A stretch of 64,000 nt of DNA from Bifidobacterium eulemuris (GCF_014898155.1 NZ_CP062938.1:620001-684000); one strand, 5' to 3'. Counted from the stretch's first letter, positions 52,764-63,289 are shown. Made by a program: numbers and translations. Notes: a model not told the origin generated them from the letters alone.

Positions 52764-53546
52764 TCAGCGCTCGCCGCGACGCATGATCTCACGGATGGTG
52801 TCGACCACCTGCCCGTAGTTGACGGACTTGAAATGCGGGAACGAGCGGATCATACGCTGCTGCTGGCGGCCCAGCACCGACGTGACGGTGCCCCGCAGAC
52901 GGACCAGCTTCTCCTGCGAGGAGGTCGACCAGTCGCGCAGCTTGTCGCCGAACGCATCCTTGCCCCACTCCCAGGAGTCCCCGGCCTTCTCGGCGCGGGT
53001 CTGTACGAATTCGGCGACCAGGGCAAGCTGGCGTTCGAGATCCATCACGCCGGCCACGGTGACCGTGCAGTCGACGACCACCAGCACGAAGCAGACGAAC
53101 GTCACCCAATGCACGACCGGCAGCGGCAGCATGGCGGTGACGGAGGCCACCCAGGGATGCACGAGCTTGACGATCAGCACGCCCGCCAATCCGAAGACCA
53201 CGGCACCCAGCAGGCACACGCGGCCGTTGATGTTGAATCGCATACGGGAGTAATCCCACCAGCGGGCGTGGAACAGCTTCTCCATCCCCCACGAGGTGAC
53301 GTATTCCAGCACGCTCGCGCCGAGCGCGGAGACCAGGAACAGCACCGCCGCGTTGTCGATATGGCGTAGCAGCACGACGGCCATCACCGCGCCGGTCCCG
53401 TAGATCGGGCAGAGCGGGCCGTTGAGGAAGCCGCGGTTCACGAAGCGGCGCTCCCGGCTGGAGACGAGGATCGTCTCATACACCCAGCCGATGAAACTGT
53501 AGAACAAAAACCAGAGAAACAGGTGCGATAGCGCGGTGAAAATCAT
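52764..53546 (-). CDS. CmpB-like putative ABC transporter type IV membrane protein
   Basis: The protein has 260 residues. SFIGWVYETI, NRGFLNGPLCPIYGTGAV and EYVTSWGMEKLFHARWWDYS are hallmarks of the CmpB-type family (ABC_trans_CmpB). About five membrane helices lie in residues 5-170, followed by a long helical cytoplasmic tail. The family name is historical; transport has not been shown. Its ATG overlaps the stop of the HD-domain gene (ATGA at 53543-53546), a translational link. Confidence 0.85.
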   Translation of the reverse strand: MIFTALSHLFLWFLFYSFIGWVYETILVSSRERRFVNRGFLNGPLCPIYGTGAVMAVVLLRHIDNAAVLFLVSALGASVLEYVTSWGMEKLFHARWWDYSRMRFNINGRVCLLGAVVFGLAGVLIVKLVHPWVASVTAMLPLPVVHWVTFVCFVLVVVDCTVTVAGVMDLERQLALVAEFVQTRAEKAGDSWEWGKDAFGDKLRDWSTSSQEKLVRLRGTVTSVLGRQQQRMIRSFPHFKSVNYGQVVDTIREIMRRGER

Positions 53547-54052
53547 CGTACGTCCTTGCGGGTCGCGGTCAATTCGGCTTTGCGGAAGCGTTCGAGGCTG
53601 ACCGTCTCATGTGTGGCGCTGATCTTGTCGGCCATGGTGACCAGATAGCCCTCGATGTAGCGCGGCGGACGCGGCGTCAGGGGGAACATGTGGTTGGCGA
53701 TGCTGTCGCACTCGATATGGTTGAGTTCGAAATCCTCCATGGCGTTGGCGAGCGCCCTGCCGCCGTGGGTGAAGCCGTGCAGGCGGTGTTCGCCGTTGTC
53801 CCAACGGTGCCAGTCGTAGAGGAAGTAGTCGTGCAGCAGGGCGGCGCGGATCAGCGAGCGCAGATCGACCCTGTGCCACAGGCGCAGCCGGTCGGCGAAA
53901 TACACGGCCAGGCAGGCCACGCGGATGGAGTGCGCGTATGTGGTGACGATGCCGTGCTGGTAGCAGTCGCGTTGGATCTGCATGCGCTCGTGCGCGAGGA
54001 TGTCATGTCCATGATGGTGTACCAGTGTGCGGATCTGGTGTCTGCTCAGCAC
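53543..54052 (-). CDS. HD-domain protein (putative phosphohydrolase)
   Basis: The protein has 169 residues from the GTG at 54052, which has AAGGGG 7 nt upstream; a longer reading from 54163 lacks a ribosome-binding site. YAHSIRVACLAVYFADRL gives the first His, and LIRAALLHDYFLYDWH the HD pair. A further His (FTHGGRALANA) and HMFPLTPRPPRYIEGYLVTM with a late Asp complete a metal site. The substrate is unknown. It is co-translated with the CmpB-like membrane protein, an association I have noted for this family but cannot interpret. Confidence 0.87.
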   Translation of the reverse strand: MLSRHQIRTLVHHHGHDILAHERMQIQRDCYQHGIVTTYAHSIRVACLAVYFADRLRLWHRVDLRSLIRAALLHDYFLYDWHRWDNGEHRLHGFTHGGRALANAMEDFELNHIECDSIANHMFPLTPRPPRYIEGYLVTMADKISATHETVSLERFRKAELTATRKDVR

Positions 54053-54237
54053 GTCGTTTCCCCTTGTATGGCTTGCTTCGGGCGGTGGTCCCGTATCTTC
54101 CAGCCTTCGATTGTACGCACCCGTCCGGTCGTGCGCCCTCATCCGGCCGAATGATGTTCGCACAGCCCGCGGTGGATGCCGCCGATCCGCACGGTCGGTG
54201 TCACCGGTAGACTGTCAGAGCGGAGAAAGGAACCAGC

Positions 54238-55092
54238 ATGGGAGATAACGGCACGAAGCGCTCAGGTCTGCGCGCGCGGATGAGGGCCACCGGCAAGGCG
54301 ATGGGCGTGGAGATCCGCGAGCACAGAAGCTCGTTCGTGGTCTACATGGTGCTGCGCACGCTGGTGTTGGCGACCATGGTGCTGCAGTTCCTCAACGGCA
54401 ACTACGAGAACGTGTTCCTGTGCGTGCTCACGCTGTTTCTGCTCATCGTGCCCAGTTTCGTGCAGGTGACGTTCAAAATCGAGCTTCCCTCCACATTGGA
54501 GGTCATCATTCTCGTGTTCATCTTCGCGGCGGAGATTTTGGGCGAGATCAGCTCGTTCTACGAGCTTTTCCCCTTCTGGGACACGGTGCTGCACACGATC
54601 AACGGCTTCCTCGCCGCCGCGATCGGCTTCTCGCTGGTGGATCTGCTCAACCGGCGCGAAACCGCGAAATTCAATCTCTCCCCGCTGTACCTGTCGCTGG
54701 TGGCGTTCTGCTTCTCGATGACCATCGGCGTGCTGTGGGAGTTCTTCGAATACACGATGGACAACCTGTTCGGCTGGGATATGCAGAAGGACACCGTGGT
54801 CACTTCGATCCACTCCGTGCTGCTCAACCCGAACCACACCTCCGCCACCGTCACCATCGACGACATCACCTCCACCATGGTCAACGGGCAGGATCTGGGC
54901 ATCAACGGATATCTCGACATCGGTCTGCGCGACACGATGAACGACCTCATCGTGAATTTCATCGGTGCCGCCGTCTTCTCCGTATTCGGCTTCATCTATG
55001 TGAAAAGCCGCGGCAAGAACCATTGGATCCGCGGTTTCGTCCCCAGCCGCAAACGGCACCCCGACGACGCTTCGTCTCCTGATCAGGACTGA
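54238..55092 (+). CDS. DUF2238/YjdF-like multi-pass membrane protein
   Basis: The protein has 284 residues with AAAGGA before the ATG. About seven membrane helices span residues 35-255. FWDTVLHTINGFLAAAIGF and FSMTIGVLWEFFEYTMDNLF are the family's conserved polar-aromatic segments, and NDLIVNFIGAAVFSVFGF is the last helix. The charged C-terminus carries RKRHPDD. The function is unknown. It is divergent from the HD gene across a 185-bp gap and ends at a strong hairpin before argH. Confidence 0.8.
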   Translation: MGDNGTKRSGLRARMRATGKAMGVEIREHRSSFVVYMVLRTLVLATMVLQFLNGNYENVFLCVLTLFLLIVPSFVQVTFKIELPSTLEVIILVFIFAAEILGEISSFYELFPFWDTVLHTINGFLAAAIGFSLVDLLNRRETAKFNLSPLYLSLVAFCFSMTIGVLWEFFEYTMDNLFGWDMQKDTVVTSIHSVLLNPNHTSATVTIDDITSTMVNGQDLGINGYLDIGLRDTMNDLIVNFIGAAVFSVFGFIYVKSRGKNHWIRGFVPSRKRHPDDASSPDQD

Positions 55093-55116
55093 CGCGTCTC
55101 TTTCCAGGAAAGCAAT

Positions 55117-55159
55117 GCGAACGCCCCGTCGTCCAAACCAAGGACGGCGGGGCGTTCGC
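55117..55159. terminator. Strong terminator at the end of the arg operon
   Basis: An 18-bp stem (left arm GCGAACGCCCCGTCGTCC at 55117-55134, right arm ending at 55159, one G-T pair) closes over AAACCAA. It stands between the rightward membrane-protein gene and the leftward argH, 17 bp past argH, and should terminate both. Confidence 0.9.
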
Positions 55160-55175
55160 GTCGGGAAAACACGGA

Positions 55176-56654
55176 TCAGAAAGTTCCGGGAGCCTTGTAG
55201 GCGGAGCCGTCCGACGTGGATTCGGCGAAGGCCGCCAGTTCGGCGACGGCCCGCTTGGCATCCTCAAGCTGTTCGAGCACGCGGTCGTAGGCGGTGCCGC
55301 CCTTGCCGTCGCGCGAGTCGACGGAGCCGTGGCTGGAGAGCACCTCGCGCACCTGCGGTGCCGATTCGGCCGGCAGGAAGCCGTCGAAGGTGGCGACGAA
55401 GTCCGCGTCGGTCAGATCCCACAACTCCTGGCCGCGGCCTTCGGCGATTTTCACGCACGCGCCGGAAAGCTCATGCGCGTGGCGGAAGGGCACGCCGTTC
55501 TTGACCAGCCATTCGGCGATGTCGGTGGCAAGCGCGAAACCGGTGGGGGCCTCGGCCTCAAGACGCTCGGCGTCGAAGGCCATGGTGCGCACCATGCCGG
55601 TGAAGGCGGGCAGCAGCACCTCAAGTGTGTCGACCTGGTCGAACACGGCCTCCTTGTCTTCCTGCAGATCGCGGGCGTAGGCGGTCGGCAGGCCCTTGAG
55701 CGTGGCCAGCAGGCCGGTCAGGTCGCCGATCAGACGGCCGGACTTGCCTCGGGCCAGTTCGGCGATATCCGGATTCTTCTTCTGCGGCATAATCGACGAG
55801 CCGGTGGAGTAGGCGTCATCGAGACGCACGAACGCGAACTCCTGCGTGTTCCAGATGATGATCTCCTCGCTCAGGCGTGAGATGTCGACGCCGGCCATGG
55901 CGGCGATGAAGGCGAATTCGGCGACCAGATCGCGCGAGGCGGTGCCGTCGATGGAGTTGTCGGTCACGCGAGAGAAGCCGAGCTCGCGGGCCACGGCTTC
56001 GGGGTCGAGGCCGAGCGTGTTGCCGGCGAGCGCACCGGAACCGTACGGCGAGGCGTCGATGCGCGCATCCCAGTCGATCAGACGCTGCACATCGCGCAGC
56101 AGCGGCCAGGCGTGGGCCATCAGCTGGTGGGCGAGCAGCACGGGTTGCGCGTGCTGCATGTGGGTGCGGCCCGGCATCACGGTGCGGCCGGCCGCGACGG
56201 ACTGCTCGATCAGCGCGTTGACGAGCGCAAGCAGTTCGCCGGCGATAACCCGGGCGTGGCGGCGCAGCCACATGCGGATCAGACAGGCGATCTGGTCGTT
56301 GCGGGAGCGTCCGGCGCGCAGTTTGCCGCCGAGTTCGTCGCCGGCGATGGCCAGCAGTCCGCGTTCGAGCGCGGTGGCCTCGTCCTCGTCGTCCTCGACC
56401 GGCGCGAAGGCGCCCGAATCGACTTGGCGCTGCAGTTCGTCGAGCGCGGACTCCATGCGCTCGAGCTCGTCGTCGCTGAGCAGTCCGGCACGGCCGAGCG
56501 CGCGTGCGTGGGCGCGCGAGCCGGCGATATCGTCGTCGGCTAGACGCCAGTCGAACTGGGTGGACTTGGACAGGCGGGCGAGTTCGGGCGAAGGGCCGGA
56601 CGAGAAGCGTCCGCCCCACAGTGCGAGATGTTCGTTGCTATTGGTTTCGGTCAT
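55176..56654 (-). CDS. argH: Argininosuccinate lyase
   Basis: The protein has 492 residues. [14 protein letters not shown] opens it. The fumarase-superfamily signature is [15 protein letters not shown], and [12 protein letters not shown] contains a catalytic His. It splits argininosuccinate into arginine and fumarate, the last step of the pathway. It is the final gene of the arg operon and follows argG by 159 bp, a gap carrying the dispersed repeat. Confidence 0.97.
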   Translation of the reverse strand: MTETNSNEHLALWGGRFSSGPSPELARLSKSTQFDWRLADDDIAGSRAHARALGRAGLLSDDELERMESALDELQRQVDSGAFAPVEDDEDEATALERGLLAIAGDELGGKLRAGRSRNDQIACLIRMWLRRHARVIAGELLALVNALIEQSVAAGRTVMPGRTHMQHAQPVLLAHQLMAHAWPLLRDVQRLIDWDARIDASPYGSGALAGNTLGLDPEAVARELGFSRVTDNSIDGTASRDLVAEFAFIAAMAGVDISRLSEEIIIWNTQEFAFVRLDDAYSTGSSIMPQKKNPDIAELARGKSGRLIGDLTGLLATLKGLPTAYARDLQEDKEAVFDQVDTLEVLLPAFTGMVRTMAFDAERLEAEAPTGFALATDIAEWLVKNGVPFRHAHELSGACVKIAEGRGQELWDLTDADFVATFDGFLPAESAPQVREVLSSHGSVDSRDGKGGTAYDRVLEQLEDAKRAVAELAAFAESTSDGSAYKAPGTF

Positions 56655-56742
56655 GGTTGTCCTTATGTTGGGGCTGACGATGATGTCGGTTCGGCGTCGG
56701 ATTGAAAAACGGAGCCGGGAAATCCTCCCCTTCAGGGTATCG

Positions 56743-56783
56743 GGATTTCTCGACTCCGCTGCGCTTCGCTCGAAATGACGAGG
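56743..56783. repeat. Dispersed intergenic repeat, copy E
   Basis: A unit containing TCGACTCCGCTGCGCTTCGC and closing with GAAATGACGAGG lies between argG and argH. It matches copies A-D at 25804-25841 and 33223-33371. Being inside an operon, it must be transcribed there. Confidence 0.8.
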
Positions 56784-56813
56784 GAAGGGGCTGGGCTCCG
56801 TCGGGAGCGGCGC

Positions 56814-58052
56814 TTATTCGACGGTGTTGCTCGGCACTTCGATGCCGTTGCCGAACTTGACGTCGCGGGCGGCGGCCACGCGGGACGGCAGTCCGTAGAT
56901 GTCGATGAAGCCGTTGGAGGACTTCTGGTCGAAGCTGTCGCCGGAATCGTAGGTGGCCAGGTTGTAGTCGTACAGCGAGGTGTCGGAGCGACGGCCGGTC
57001 ACGACGGCGCGGCCGCCGTGCAGGATCATGCGGATCTCGCCGGAGACGTACTGCTGGGTGTCCTCGATGAAGGCGTTGAGCGACTTGACGGCCGGGCTGA
57101 ACCACTGCGCGTCGTAGACCAGCTCGCCCCAACGCTTGTCGATGTCGCGCTTGATGCGGTGCTGTTCGCGCTCCAGGCAGCAGTTCTCCAGTTCCTGGTG
57201 GGCGGTGATCAGCGCCACGGCGCCCGGGCACTCGTACAGCTCGCGGGACTTGATGCCCACCAGACGGTCCTCGATCAGGTCGATGCGGCCGATGCCCTGC
57301 GCGCCGGCGCGGCGGTTCATCTCCTCGATGGCCTGCAGCGGGGTGACGTCGCGGCCGTCGATTTTGACCGGAATGCCCTGCTTGAATTCGATGACGACCT
57401 CGTCCTCGACGGGCGGGAACGCGGGATCGTCGGTGTAGGAGTAGCAGTCCTTGGTCGGACCGTTCCACGGATCCTCGAGGAAGCCGGTTTCGATGGCGCG
57501 GCCCCACACGTTCTGGTCGATGGAGTACGGGCTTTTCTCGGTCTGCACGATCGGCAGCTTGTGCTCCTTGGCGAACGCGATCTCCACATCGCGGGTTAGG
57601 GAAAGATCACGGATCGGGCTGATGGCCTTCAGAGTCGGGTCGATGGAGGCGATGGACACCTCGAAACGCACCTGGTCGTTGCCCTTGCCGGTGCAGCCGT
57701 GGGAGATGGTGTCGGCCCCGAACTGGTGGGCGGCGCGCACCAGATGCTTGGAGATCAGCGGACGGGAGATGGCGGAGACCAGCGGGTACACACCCTCGTA
57801 CATGGCGTTGGCCTTGAGGGCCTGCATGCAGTACTCGTTGGCGAACTCGTCGCGGGCGTCGACCACATAGGATTCGATGGCGCCGCAGGCCAGCGCGCGC
57901 TCGCGGATGGTTTCCAGGCTCTCGCCGCCCTGGCCGACGTCGAGGGAGACGGCGACGACGTCCTTGCCGGTGCGCTCCTTGAGGTACGAGATGGCGACGG
58001 AGGTGTCAAGACCGCCGGAATACGCCAGCACAAGACGATTGTTATCTGCCAT
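56814..58052 (-). CDS. argG: Argininosuccinate synthase
   Basis: The protein has 412 residues. The ATP PP-loop is [17 protein letters not shown], and [12 protein letters not shown] and SRPLISKHL are the citrulline/aspartate-binding regions. It joins citrulline and aspartate. AAAGG precedes the ATG at 58052. It has its own upstream region with ARG-box-like sites, so it can be expressed partly apart from the upstream arg genes. Confidence 0.97.
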   Translation of the reverse strand: MADNNRLVLAYSGGLDTSVAISYLKERTGKDVVAVSLDVGQGGESLETIRERALACGAIESYVVDARDEFANEYCMQALKANAMYEGVYPLVSAISRPLISKHLVRAAHQFGADTISHGCTGKGNDQVRFEVSIASIDPTLKAISPIRDLSLTRDVEIAFAKEHKLPIVQTEKSPYSIDQNVWGRAIETGFLEDPWNGPTKDCYSYTDDPAFPPVEDEVVIEFKQGIPVKIDGRDVTPLQAIEEMNRRAGAQGIGRIDLIEDRLVGIKSRELYECPGAVALITAHQELENCCLEREQHRIKRDIDKRWGELVYDAQWFSPAVKSLNAFIEDTQQYVSGEIRMILHGGRAVVTGRRSDTSLYDYNLATYDSGDSFDQKSSNGFIDIYGLPSRVAAARDVKFGNGIEVPSNTVE

Positions 58053-58078
58053 GGTTTGCCTTTCTTATCGCATTGTTA

Positions 58079-58114
58079 TGCACAAGTATATGCAAAGGTA
58101 TGTATAAATATTCA
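58079..58114 (-). promoter_or_regulatory. ARG-box-like sites upstream of argG
   Basis: The leftward strand reads TGAATATTTATACA (58114-58101), close to the ArgR box consensus with AT-rich centre and TGAAT/ATnCA flanks. A second, less regular dyad, TGCACAAGTATATGCA, lies at 58079-58094. Both are between argR and argG in an A+T-rich patch that stands out from its surroundings. ArgR with arginine should repress argG/argH here. Confidence 0.65.
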
Positions 58115-58143
58115 TCTCGGTGCGTCGCACCGGCCAAGCCCCT

Positions 58144-58668
58144 CTATTGCTGGGTTTTCGACACGATATCCAGCAGCCACCGTGCGCGCCGCTTCGCCGG
58201 CTCGTCATCCGAGCAGATCATCATCACGGTGTCGTCGCCCGCGATGGTGCCCAGCACGTCGTCAAGCGACTGCTTGTCGATGACGCTGGCCACATACTGC
58301 GCGGCACCGGAGGGTGTGTGCACCACGACGAGATTGCGCGCGGCCGCCACGGAGGTGACCAGGCCGGAGAGCACACGTGCCATCTGCTGCTCGATGCGGC
58401 CCGACGATGCGGATTCCACCGTCGATCCCGACGGCGAATCCGCGATCGCATAGGCCACCGTACCGTCTTTGAGCCGGGTTTTCACCGCGTTCACCTCGTC
58501 GAGGTCGCGGCTCAGCGTCGCCTGCGTCACGTCGAAGCCCTCGTCGAGCAGAATCTGCGATAGCTGCGACTGCGAGGTGATGACATGACGCAGCAGCGCC
58601 TGTTCGATGGCGCTTAGCCGCGCGGCCCGCGTCGCGGGTCGCTGCAGGGATGGACCGGATTCGCTCAT
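58144..58668 (-). CDS. argR: Arginine repressor
   Basis: The protein has 174 residues from the ATG at 58668 (GAAAG upstream); an ATG at 58701 has no ribosome-binding site. The winged helix (about 20-80) has [20 protein letters not shown] and [11 protein letters not shown]. The C-terminal hexamerisation and arginine-binding domain has [18 protein letters not shown], and [12 protein letters not shown] with the GDD pair that binds arginine. It represses the arg operon when arginine is plentiful. Confidence 0.96.
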   Translation of the reverse strand: MSESGPSLQRPATRAARLSAIEQALLRHVITSQSQLSQILLDEGFDVTQATLSRDLDEVNAVKTRLKDGTVAYAIADSPSGSTVESASSGRIEQQMARVLSGLVTSVAAARNLVVVHTPSGAAQYVASVIDKQSLDDVLGTIAGDDTVMMICSDDEPAKRRARWLLDIVSKTQQ

Positions 58669-58715
58669 CGTTCGCGTCTTTCTCGTATGACTCGTCGTCA
58701 TAGGCGCGGTCCGCG

Positions 58716-59681
58716 TCAGGCGAGCAGCGCGTCGTCGCCGCGCTGTTTGCCGACCAGCCAGGTGAGCAGCGCCTTCTGCGCGTGCAGACGGTTCTCCGCC
58801 TCGTCCCACACCACGGACTGCGGTCCGTCGATCACCGAAGGAGTGACCTCCTTGCCGCGGTAGGCGGGCAGGCAGTGCTGGAACAGCGCGTCCGGCTTGG
58901 CGAGCGCCATCAACTCGTCGTTGACCTGATACGGCCAGAACGGCTTGGAGCGAATCGCGTACTCCGCCTCCTCGCCCATCGACACCCAAGTGTCGGTGAA
59001 CACGCAGTCGGCGTCGGCCACGGCCTCTTTCGGATCGGTGGTGACGAGGATCGAACCGCCATTGTCAGCGGCGATGCGCTCGGCGTCGGCCACAATCGCC
59101 TTATCCGGCAGATAGCCGTACGGTCCGGCCACGCGCACGTGCATGCCTGCGACCGCGCCGCCGAGCAGATACGAGTTGGCCATATTGTTGGCTGCGTCGC
59201 CCAGATAGGCGATGGTTTTGCCGGCCAGCGCGTCCACGCCTCCGCGGAACTGGGCGATGGTGAGGAAGTCGGCGAGGATCTGGCAGGGATGGAACTGGTC
59301 GGTGAGCGCGTTGACCACCGGACAGGTGGCGTACTTGGCCATCTCCTCGACCCGCTCCTGGCCGAAGGTGCGCCAGACGATGCCGTAGGCCATGCCGGAG
59401 AGCACGCGGGAGGTGTCGGCCACCGGCTCGCCGCGGCCCAATTGGGAGCCGGACTTGTCGATGACCAGCGGATAGCCGCCGAGTTCAGCGACTCCGATGG
59501 AGAAGCTGGTGCGGGTGCGGGTGCTGGGCTTGTCGAACAGCACGGCGACACCCTGAGGGCCGGCGAACGGCTGCTTGTAGAAGCGGTTCTCGCGGAATTT
59601 CATGCCGAGTTCGAGAATCTGCTTCTGTTCCTCATGGCTTACGTCGTCGTCGCGCAGCATATGGCGCAGTTGTCCGGTCAT
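58716..59681 (-). CDS. argF: Ornithine carbamoyltransferase
   Basis: The protein has 321 residues. The carbamoyl-phosphate motif is [14 protein letters not shown], and the ornithine loop is [13 protein letters not shown]. It makes citrulline from ornithine and carbamoyl phosphate. AAGGAG precedes the ATG at 59681. It sits between argD and argR in the conserved operon; the anabolic setting argues against a deiminase-pathway role. Confidence 0.97.
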   Translation of the reverse strand: MTGQLRHMLRDDDVSHEEQKQILELGMKFRENRFYKQPFAGPQGVAVLFDKPSTRTRTSFSIGVAELGGYPLVIDKSGSQLGRGEPVADTSRVLSGMAYGIVWRTFGQERVEEMAKYATCPVVNALTDQFHPCQILADFLTIAQFRGGVDALAGKTIAYLGDAANNMANSYLLGGAVAGMHVRVAGPYGYLPDKAIVADAERIAADNGGSILVTTDPKEAVADADCVFTDTWVSMGEEAEYAIRSKPFWPYQVNDELMALAKPDALFQHCLPAYRGKEVTPSVIDGPQSVVWDEAENRLHAQKALLTWLVGKQRGDDALLA

Positions 59682-59740
59682 TGTCGGCTCCTTGTCTTGG
59701 AAAAGCGTTCGGTTGTCGTATGGTCCGCGCGGCCTGGAGA

Positions 59741-61036
59741 TCAGTCGTCCTGCAGGTCGGCGGGAATCTGGGCGAGGATGGCGATCGCTTGGTCGACATC
59801 CTGTTCGGTGACGTTCAGCGGCGGCGCGAACCGCAGCGCGTCGGGACGCACGGCGTTGACGATAAGGCCGTGTTCGAGCGCCCAGTTCATCGCCGCATGC
59901 GCGCAGGGATGGGCGAGTTCGACGGCGTCGAGCAGGCCGCGTCCGCGCACGGAGACGTACAGCGGATTGCCGCAGGACATCAGCCCGTCGCGCAGCTGCT
60001 TGCCGCGCGCCTCGGCGTTGGCGACCAGTCCCTCGTCCTCGATCACGTTCAGCGTGGCGAGGGCGGCGGCCGCGCCCAACGGGTTGCCCGCGAAGGTCGA
60101 ACCGTGCGATCCGGGGGTGAACAGGGCGGAGAGCTTCCTACCGAAGGCGATCATGCCGCCCATCGGGAAGCCGCTGGCCACGCCCTTGGCGAAGGTGACC
60201 ATATCCGGCCTCACACCGCCGGCCAGATCCTCGCGTTGGAAGGCGAACCATTCGCCGGTGCGCCCGATGCCGGTCTGCACCTCGTCGATGATGAGCAGCG
60301 CGTGGTTGATGTCGCACATCTGACGCACCTTTTTGACGTAATCCACGGACAGGGGCTTGACGCCGGCCTCGCCCTGGATGAGCTCGATCATCACCGCGGC
60401 CACCGGCCCCTTGCCGTAATGGCCGAGTCCGGTCGCGGCGAAGGCCTCGTACAAGGCGAGCGGATCCCCGGCGCGCACGAATTCGATATTCGGCACCAGT
60501 GGGTCGAAAGGCTTGCGGATGGCGGGCTTCCACGTGGCGGAAAGCGCGCCCATCGTACGGCCGTGGAAGCTGTTGGTCAACGCGATGATGCGGGCGGGTT
60601 TGCCTCCCATCGCGGGAGTGGCGCCCGGCAGCGTGCGGCCGTAGAGTTTGGCGAGCTTCAACGCCGCCTCATTGGCCTCGGCGCCGGAATTGCCGAAATA
60701 CACATGCGAGCCTTCGGGCGCGCCGGCCAGCTCCACGAGTTTGGCGGCCAGCTCGATCTGCGGCCTGGTGGCGAAATAGTTGCTCACATGCGCCACTTTG
60801 GCGGCCTGCTCGGCGACCGCCTTCACCCATGCGGGATGCGCGTAGCCGAGCGAGTTGACGGCGATGCCGGCCAGGAAGTCGAGGTATTCGTTGCCGTCGA
60901 CGTCCCACACATGCGAGCCTTCGCCGTGGTCCATCACGCGCAACGGCGTGCCGAACACGTTCATATGCACCTGGGAGTACTCCCCCAGCCACCGTGTTCC
61001 TTCGGCTCCCAGCGTTTCTTTGATCTCAGTAGCCAT
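59741..61036 (-). CDS. argD: Acetylornithine aminotransferase
   Basis: The protein has 431 residues of PLP fold type I. The PLP region includes [16 protein letters not shown] and the lysine in [28 protein letters not shown] and [16 protein letters not shown] are typical. It interconverts N-acetylglutamate semialdehyde and N-acetylornithine. GAGGAG precedes the ATG at 61036, which overlaps the argB end by 11 bp. Confidence 0.97.
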   Translation of the reverse strand: MATEIKETLGAEGTRWLGEYSQVHMNVFGTPLRVMDHGEGSHVWDVDGNEYLDFLAGIAVNSLGYAHPAWVKAVAEQAAKVAHVSNYFATRPQIELAAKLVELAGAPEGSHVYFGNSGAEANEAALKLAKLYGRTLPGATPAMGGKPARIIALTNSFHGRTMGALSATWKPAIRKPFDPLVPNIEFVRAGDPLALYEAFAATGLGHYGKGPVAAVMIELIQGEAGVKPLSVDYVKKVRQMCDINHALLIIDEVQTGIGRTGEWFAFQREDLAGGVRPDMVTFAKGVASGFPMGGMIAFGRKLSALFTPGSHGSTFAGNPLGAAAALATLNVIEDEGLVANAEARGKQLRDGLMSCGNPLYVSVRGRGLLDAVELAHPCAHAAMNWALEHGLIVNAVRPDALRFAPPLNVTEQDVDQAIAILAQIPADLQDD

Positions 61037-61979
61037 ATGAGCTCCTCATCTCGACGCCACCCTCCGGCACGACCATGGTGCCGATACCGGCGGTGGTGAA
61101 AATCTCGTTCAGGATGGAATGCGGCTTGCGGCCGTCGATGATATGCGACTGCATGACGCCGCCGTCCAGGGCTCGCACGCACGCCTCCATCTTCGGGCGC
61201 ATACCCGATTCGAGGTCGGGCAACATATCGCGCAGGTTCTCCACACCGATGCGCCCGATCAGCGAGTTGCGGTCGGGCCAGTCGGCGTACAGGCCGTCGA
61301 CGTCGGTGAGGATGATGAGCTTGTGCGCCCCCACGGCGGCGGCCAGCGCGGCGGCGGCCGAATCCGCGTTGACGTTCAGCACCTCGGTGGCGTCCTCCTC
61401 GTTCGGTGCCACGGAGGAGACCACGGGGATGCGTCCGGCCGCGACCAGATCCTCGACGGCCGAGGCGTCCACGCTCACCACATCGCCCACCAGGCCGATG
61501 TCGGTGGGTTTGCCGTCGATAACCGGGCGTCGCTGCATGGCGGAGAACAGGCCTCCGTCCTCGCCCGACAGGCCCACGGCCAGCGGTCCGTGCGAGTTGA
61601 TCAGGCCGACGAGCTCGCGCGACACCTTGCCGGTGAGCACCATGCGCACCACGTCCATCGCCTCGGGCGTGGTGACGCGCAGACCGCCCTTGAATTCGGA
61701 TTCGATGTTCAGGGCCCTGAGCATATGGGAGATCTGCGGACCGCCGCCGTGCACGACGATCGGGTGCAGTCCCACCTGGCGCAGGAACACCATATCCTCG
61801 GCGAAGCACTGCTTCAAATGCTCGTCGACCATCGCGTTGCCGCCGTATTTGACGACGATGCGCTGTCCGGCGAACTCCTCCAGCCACGGAAGCGCCTCAA
61901 TCAGCACCTCCGCCTTCTGGTCGGCGCGCAGGTCGGTATGCACGTCGAAATGGAATCCCGGCCCTTTTAACTCTGCCAT
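61026..61979 (-). CDS. argB: Acetylglutamate kinase
   Basis: The protein has 317 residues. [10 protein letters not shown] and [12 protein letters not shown] form the phosphate and substrate loops of the amino-acid kinase fold. The N-terminal helix (about residues 1-30) is long, as in arginine-inhibited hexameric forms, so feedback inhibition is likely. It phosphorylates N-acetylglutamate. AAAGGGG precedes the ATG at 61979. A long stem-loop lies just upstream. Confidence 0.97.
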   Translation of the reverse strand: MAELKGPGFHFDVHTDLRADQKAEVLIEALPWLEEFAGQRIVVKYGGNAMVDEHLKQCFAEDMVFLRQVGLHPIVVHGGGPQISHMLRALNIESEFKGGLRVTTPEAMDVVRMVLTGKVSRELVGLINSHGPLAVGLSGEDGGLFSAMQRRPVIDGKPTDIGLVGDVVSVDASAVEDLVAAGRIPVVSSVAPNEEDATEVLNVNADSAAAALAAAVGAHKLIILTDVDGLYADWPDRNSLIGRIGVENLRDMLPDLESGMRPKMEACVRALDGGVMQSHIIDGRKPHSILNEIFTTAGIGTMVVPEGGVEMRSSYGY

Positions 61980-62012
61980 TTTTCCCCTTTACTCTACGAA
62001 CCGACGCTACGA

Positions 62013-62104
62013 GGGGCTGTCGGCCTATATTCATTGTCAGACCGTAAAGACTTGGCCTGAGCGGCCCGGAGCGTGTCGGACGATGAATATAGGCCGGCAG
62101 CCCC
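62013..62104. repeat. Long stem-loop (26-bp arms) between argJ and argB
   Basis: The arms are 62013-62038 and 62079-62104, opening with GGGGCTG and closing with CAGCCCC. They are complementary at 24 of 26 positions; in plus-strand RNA the two mismatches become G-U pairs. The loop is 40 nt. The inner part of each arm contains TATATTCATTG or its complement, loosely similar to half an ARG box. Nothing here resembles a coding frame. It may be a processing or attenuation element, or a small inverted-repeat insertion. Confidence 0.8.
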
Positions 62105-62119
62105 GGACACCCGGTTTAC

Positions 62120-63289
62120 TCAGCTTTCGTAGTCGGCGTTGATGTGGACGTATTCGTGGGTCAGGTCGTCGGTCCACACCGTGGCTTCGGCGTCGCCGGC
62201 GTTCAGGTCGATGTCGATATGCACCTCGCGCGGGGTCATGTCGACCTCGGAGCGGTCGCGGCCCGCGCCTCCGTTCTCGCAGATGCGCACGCCGTTGACG
62301 TCGACGGTCACCTTGTCGGCGTCATAGGGGGCCACGCTGGCGGGCACGGTGCCGATGGAGCTGACGATGCGGCCCCAGTTCGGATCGTTGCCGGAGATGG
62401 CGCATTTGAGCAGGTTCGACGCGGCGACCGCGCGGCCGCAGGCCAGGGCGGCGTCCACGCTGGTCGCTCCGGTGACGCTGATGCGGATGTCGTGGCTGGC
62501 GCCCTCGCCGTCGCCGATGATCTGGCGGGCGAGCGAAGCGCAGGCCCGGGCGACCATCGCGTTGAACTCGTCCGGGTCGGGTTCCACTCCGGAGGCGCCC
62601 GAGGCGAGCAACAGCACGGTGTCGTTGGTCGACTGGCAGCCGTCCACGTCGATGCGGTTGAAGGAGGTATCCACGGCGGCGAGCAGCGCGGCCTGCGCCT
62701 GACCGGCGGTGACGACCGCGTCGGTGGTGATGACGGAGAGCATCGTGGCCAGTTGCGGGGCGATCATGCCCGAGCCTTTGACCATGCCGCCGATACGGTA
62801 ACCGTCGCCTTCGAGTTCGACGGTTTTGGGCTTGGTGTCGGTGGTCATGATCGCATGCGAGGCGTCCGCGCCGGCTTCGGCGGTATCGGCCAACGCGTCG
62901 AACGCGGCATCGGCACCGGCCAGCACGTTATCGAGCGGCAGCAGCTCGCCGATCAGACCGGTGGAACATACGGCGATGTCCTCGGGCGAGGCGCCCAACA
63001 GTTCGGCCACGCGTCGCGCGGTGGCCTGCGATTGCTCGTATCCGGCCTGTCCGGTGCAGGCGTTCGCTCCGCCGGAGTTGAGGATCACGGCTTTGACGTG
63101 ACCGTCGGCGATGATCGAACGCGTCCACTGCACGGGGGCCGCGCAGAAGCGGTTCGAAGTGAACACGCCTGCGGCCGCGTCCAGAGGACCGTTGTTGACG
63201 ACCAGCGCCAGATCCTTTTTCCCTGCGACGGCGGAGATACCCGCCTCGACACCGGCGGCGGAGAATCCTTGTGCGAATGTCACGCTCAT
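62120..63289 (-). CDS. argJ: Glutamate N-acetyltransferase/ornithine acetyltransferase
   Basis: The protein has 389 residues. The self-cleavage site with the catalytic Thr is QLATMLSVITTDAVV. GPLDAAAGVFTSNRF and LNSGGANACTG are family landmarks. It recycles the acetyl group from N-acetylornithine to glutamate. Its ATG overlaps the argC stop codon (ATGA at 63286-63289). Confidence 0.97.
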   Translation of the reverse strand: MSVTFAQGFSAAGVEAGISAVAGKKDLALVVNNGPLDAAAGVFTSNRFCAAPVQWTRSIIADGHVKAVILNSGGANACTGQAGYEQSQATARRVAELLGASPEDIAVCSTGLIGELLPLDNVLAGADAAFDALADTAEAGADASHAIMTTDTKPKTVELEGDGYRIGGMVKGSGMIAPQLATMLSVITTDAVVTAGQAQAALLAAVDTSFNRIDVDGCQSTNDTVLLLASGASGVEPDPDEFNAMVARACASLARQIIGDGEGASHDIRISVTGATSVDAALACGRAVAASNLLKCAISGNDPNWGRIVSSIGTVPASVAPYDADKVTVDVNGVRICENGGAGRDRSEVDMTPREVHIDIDLNAGDAEATVWTDDLTHEYVHINADYES

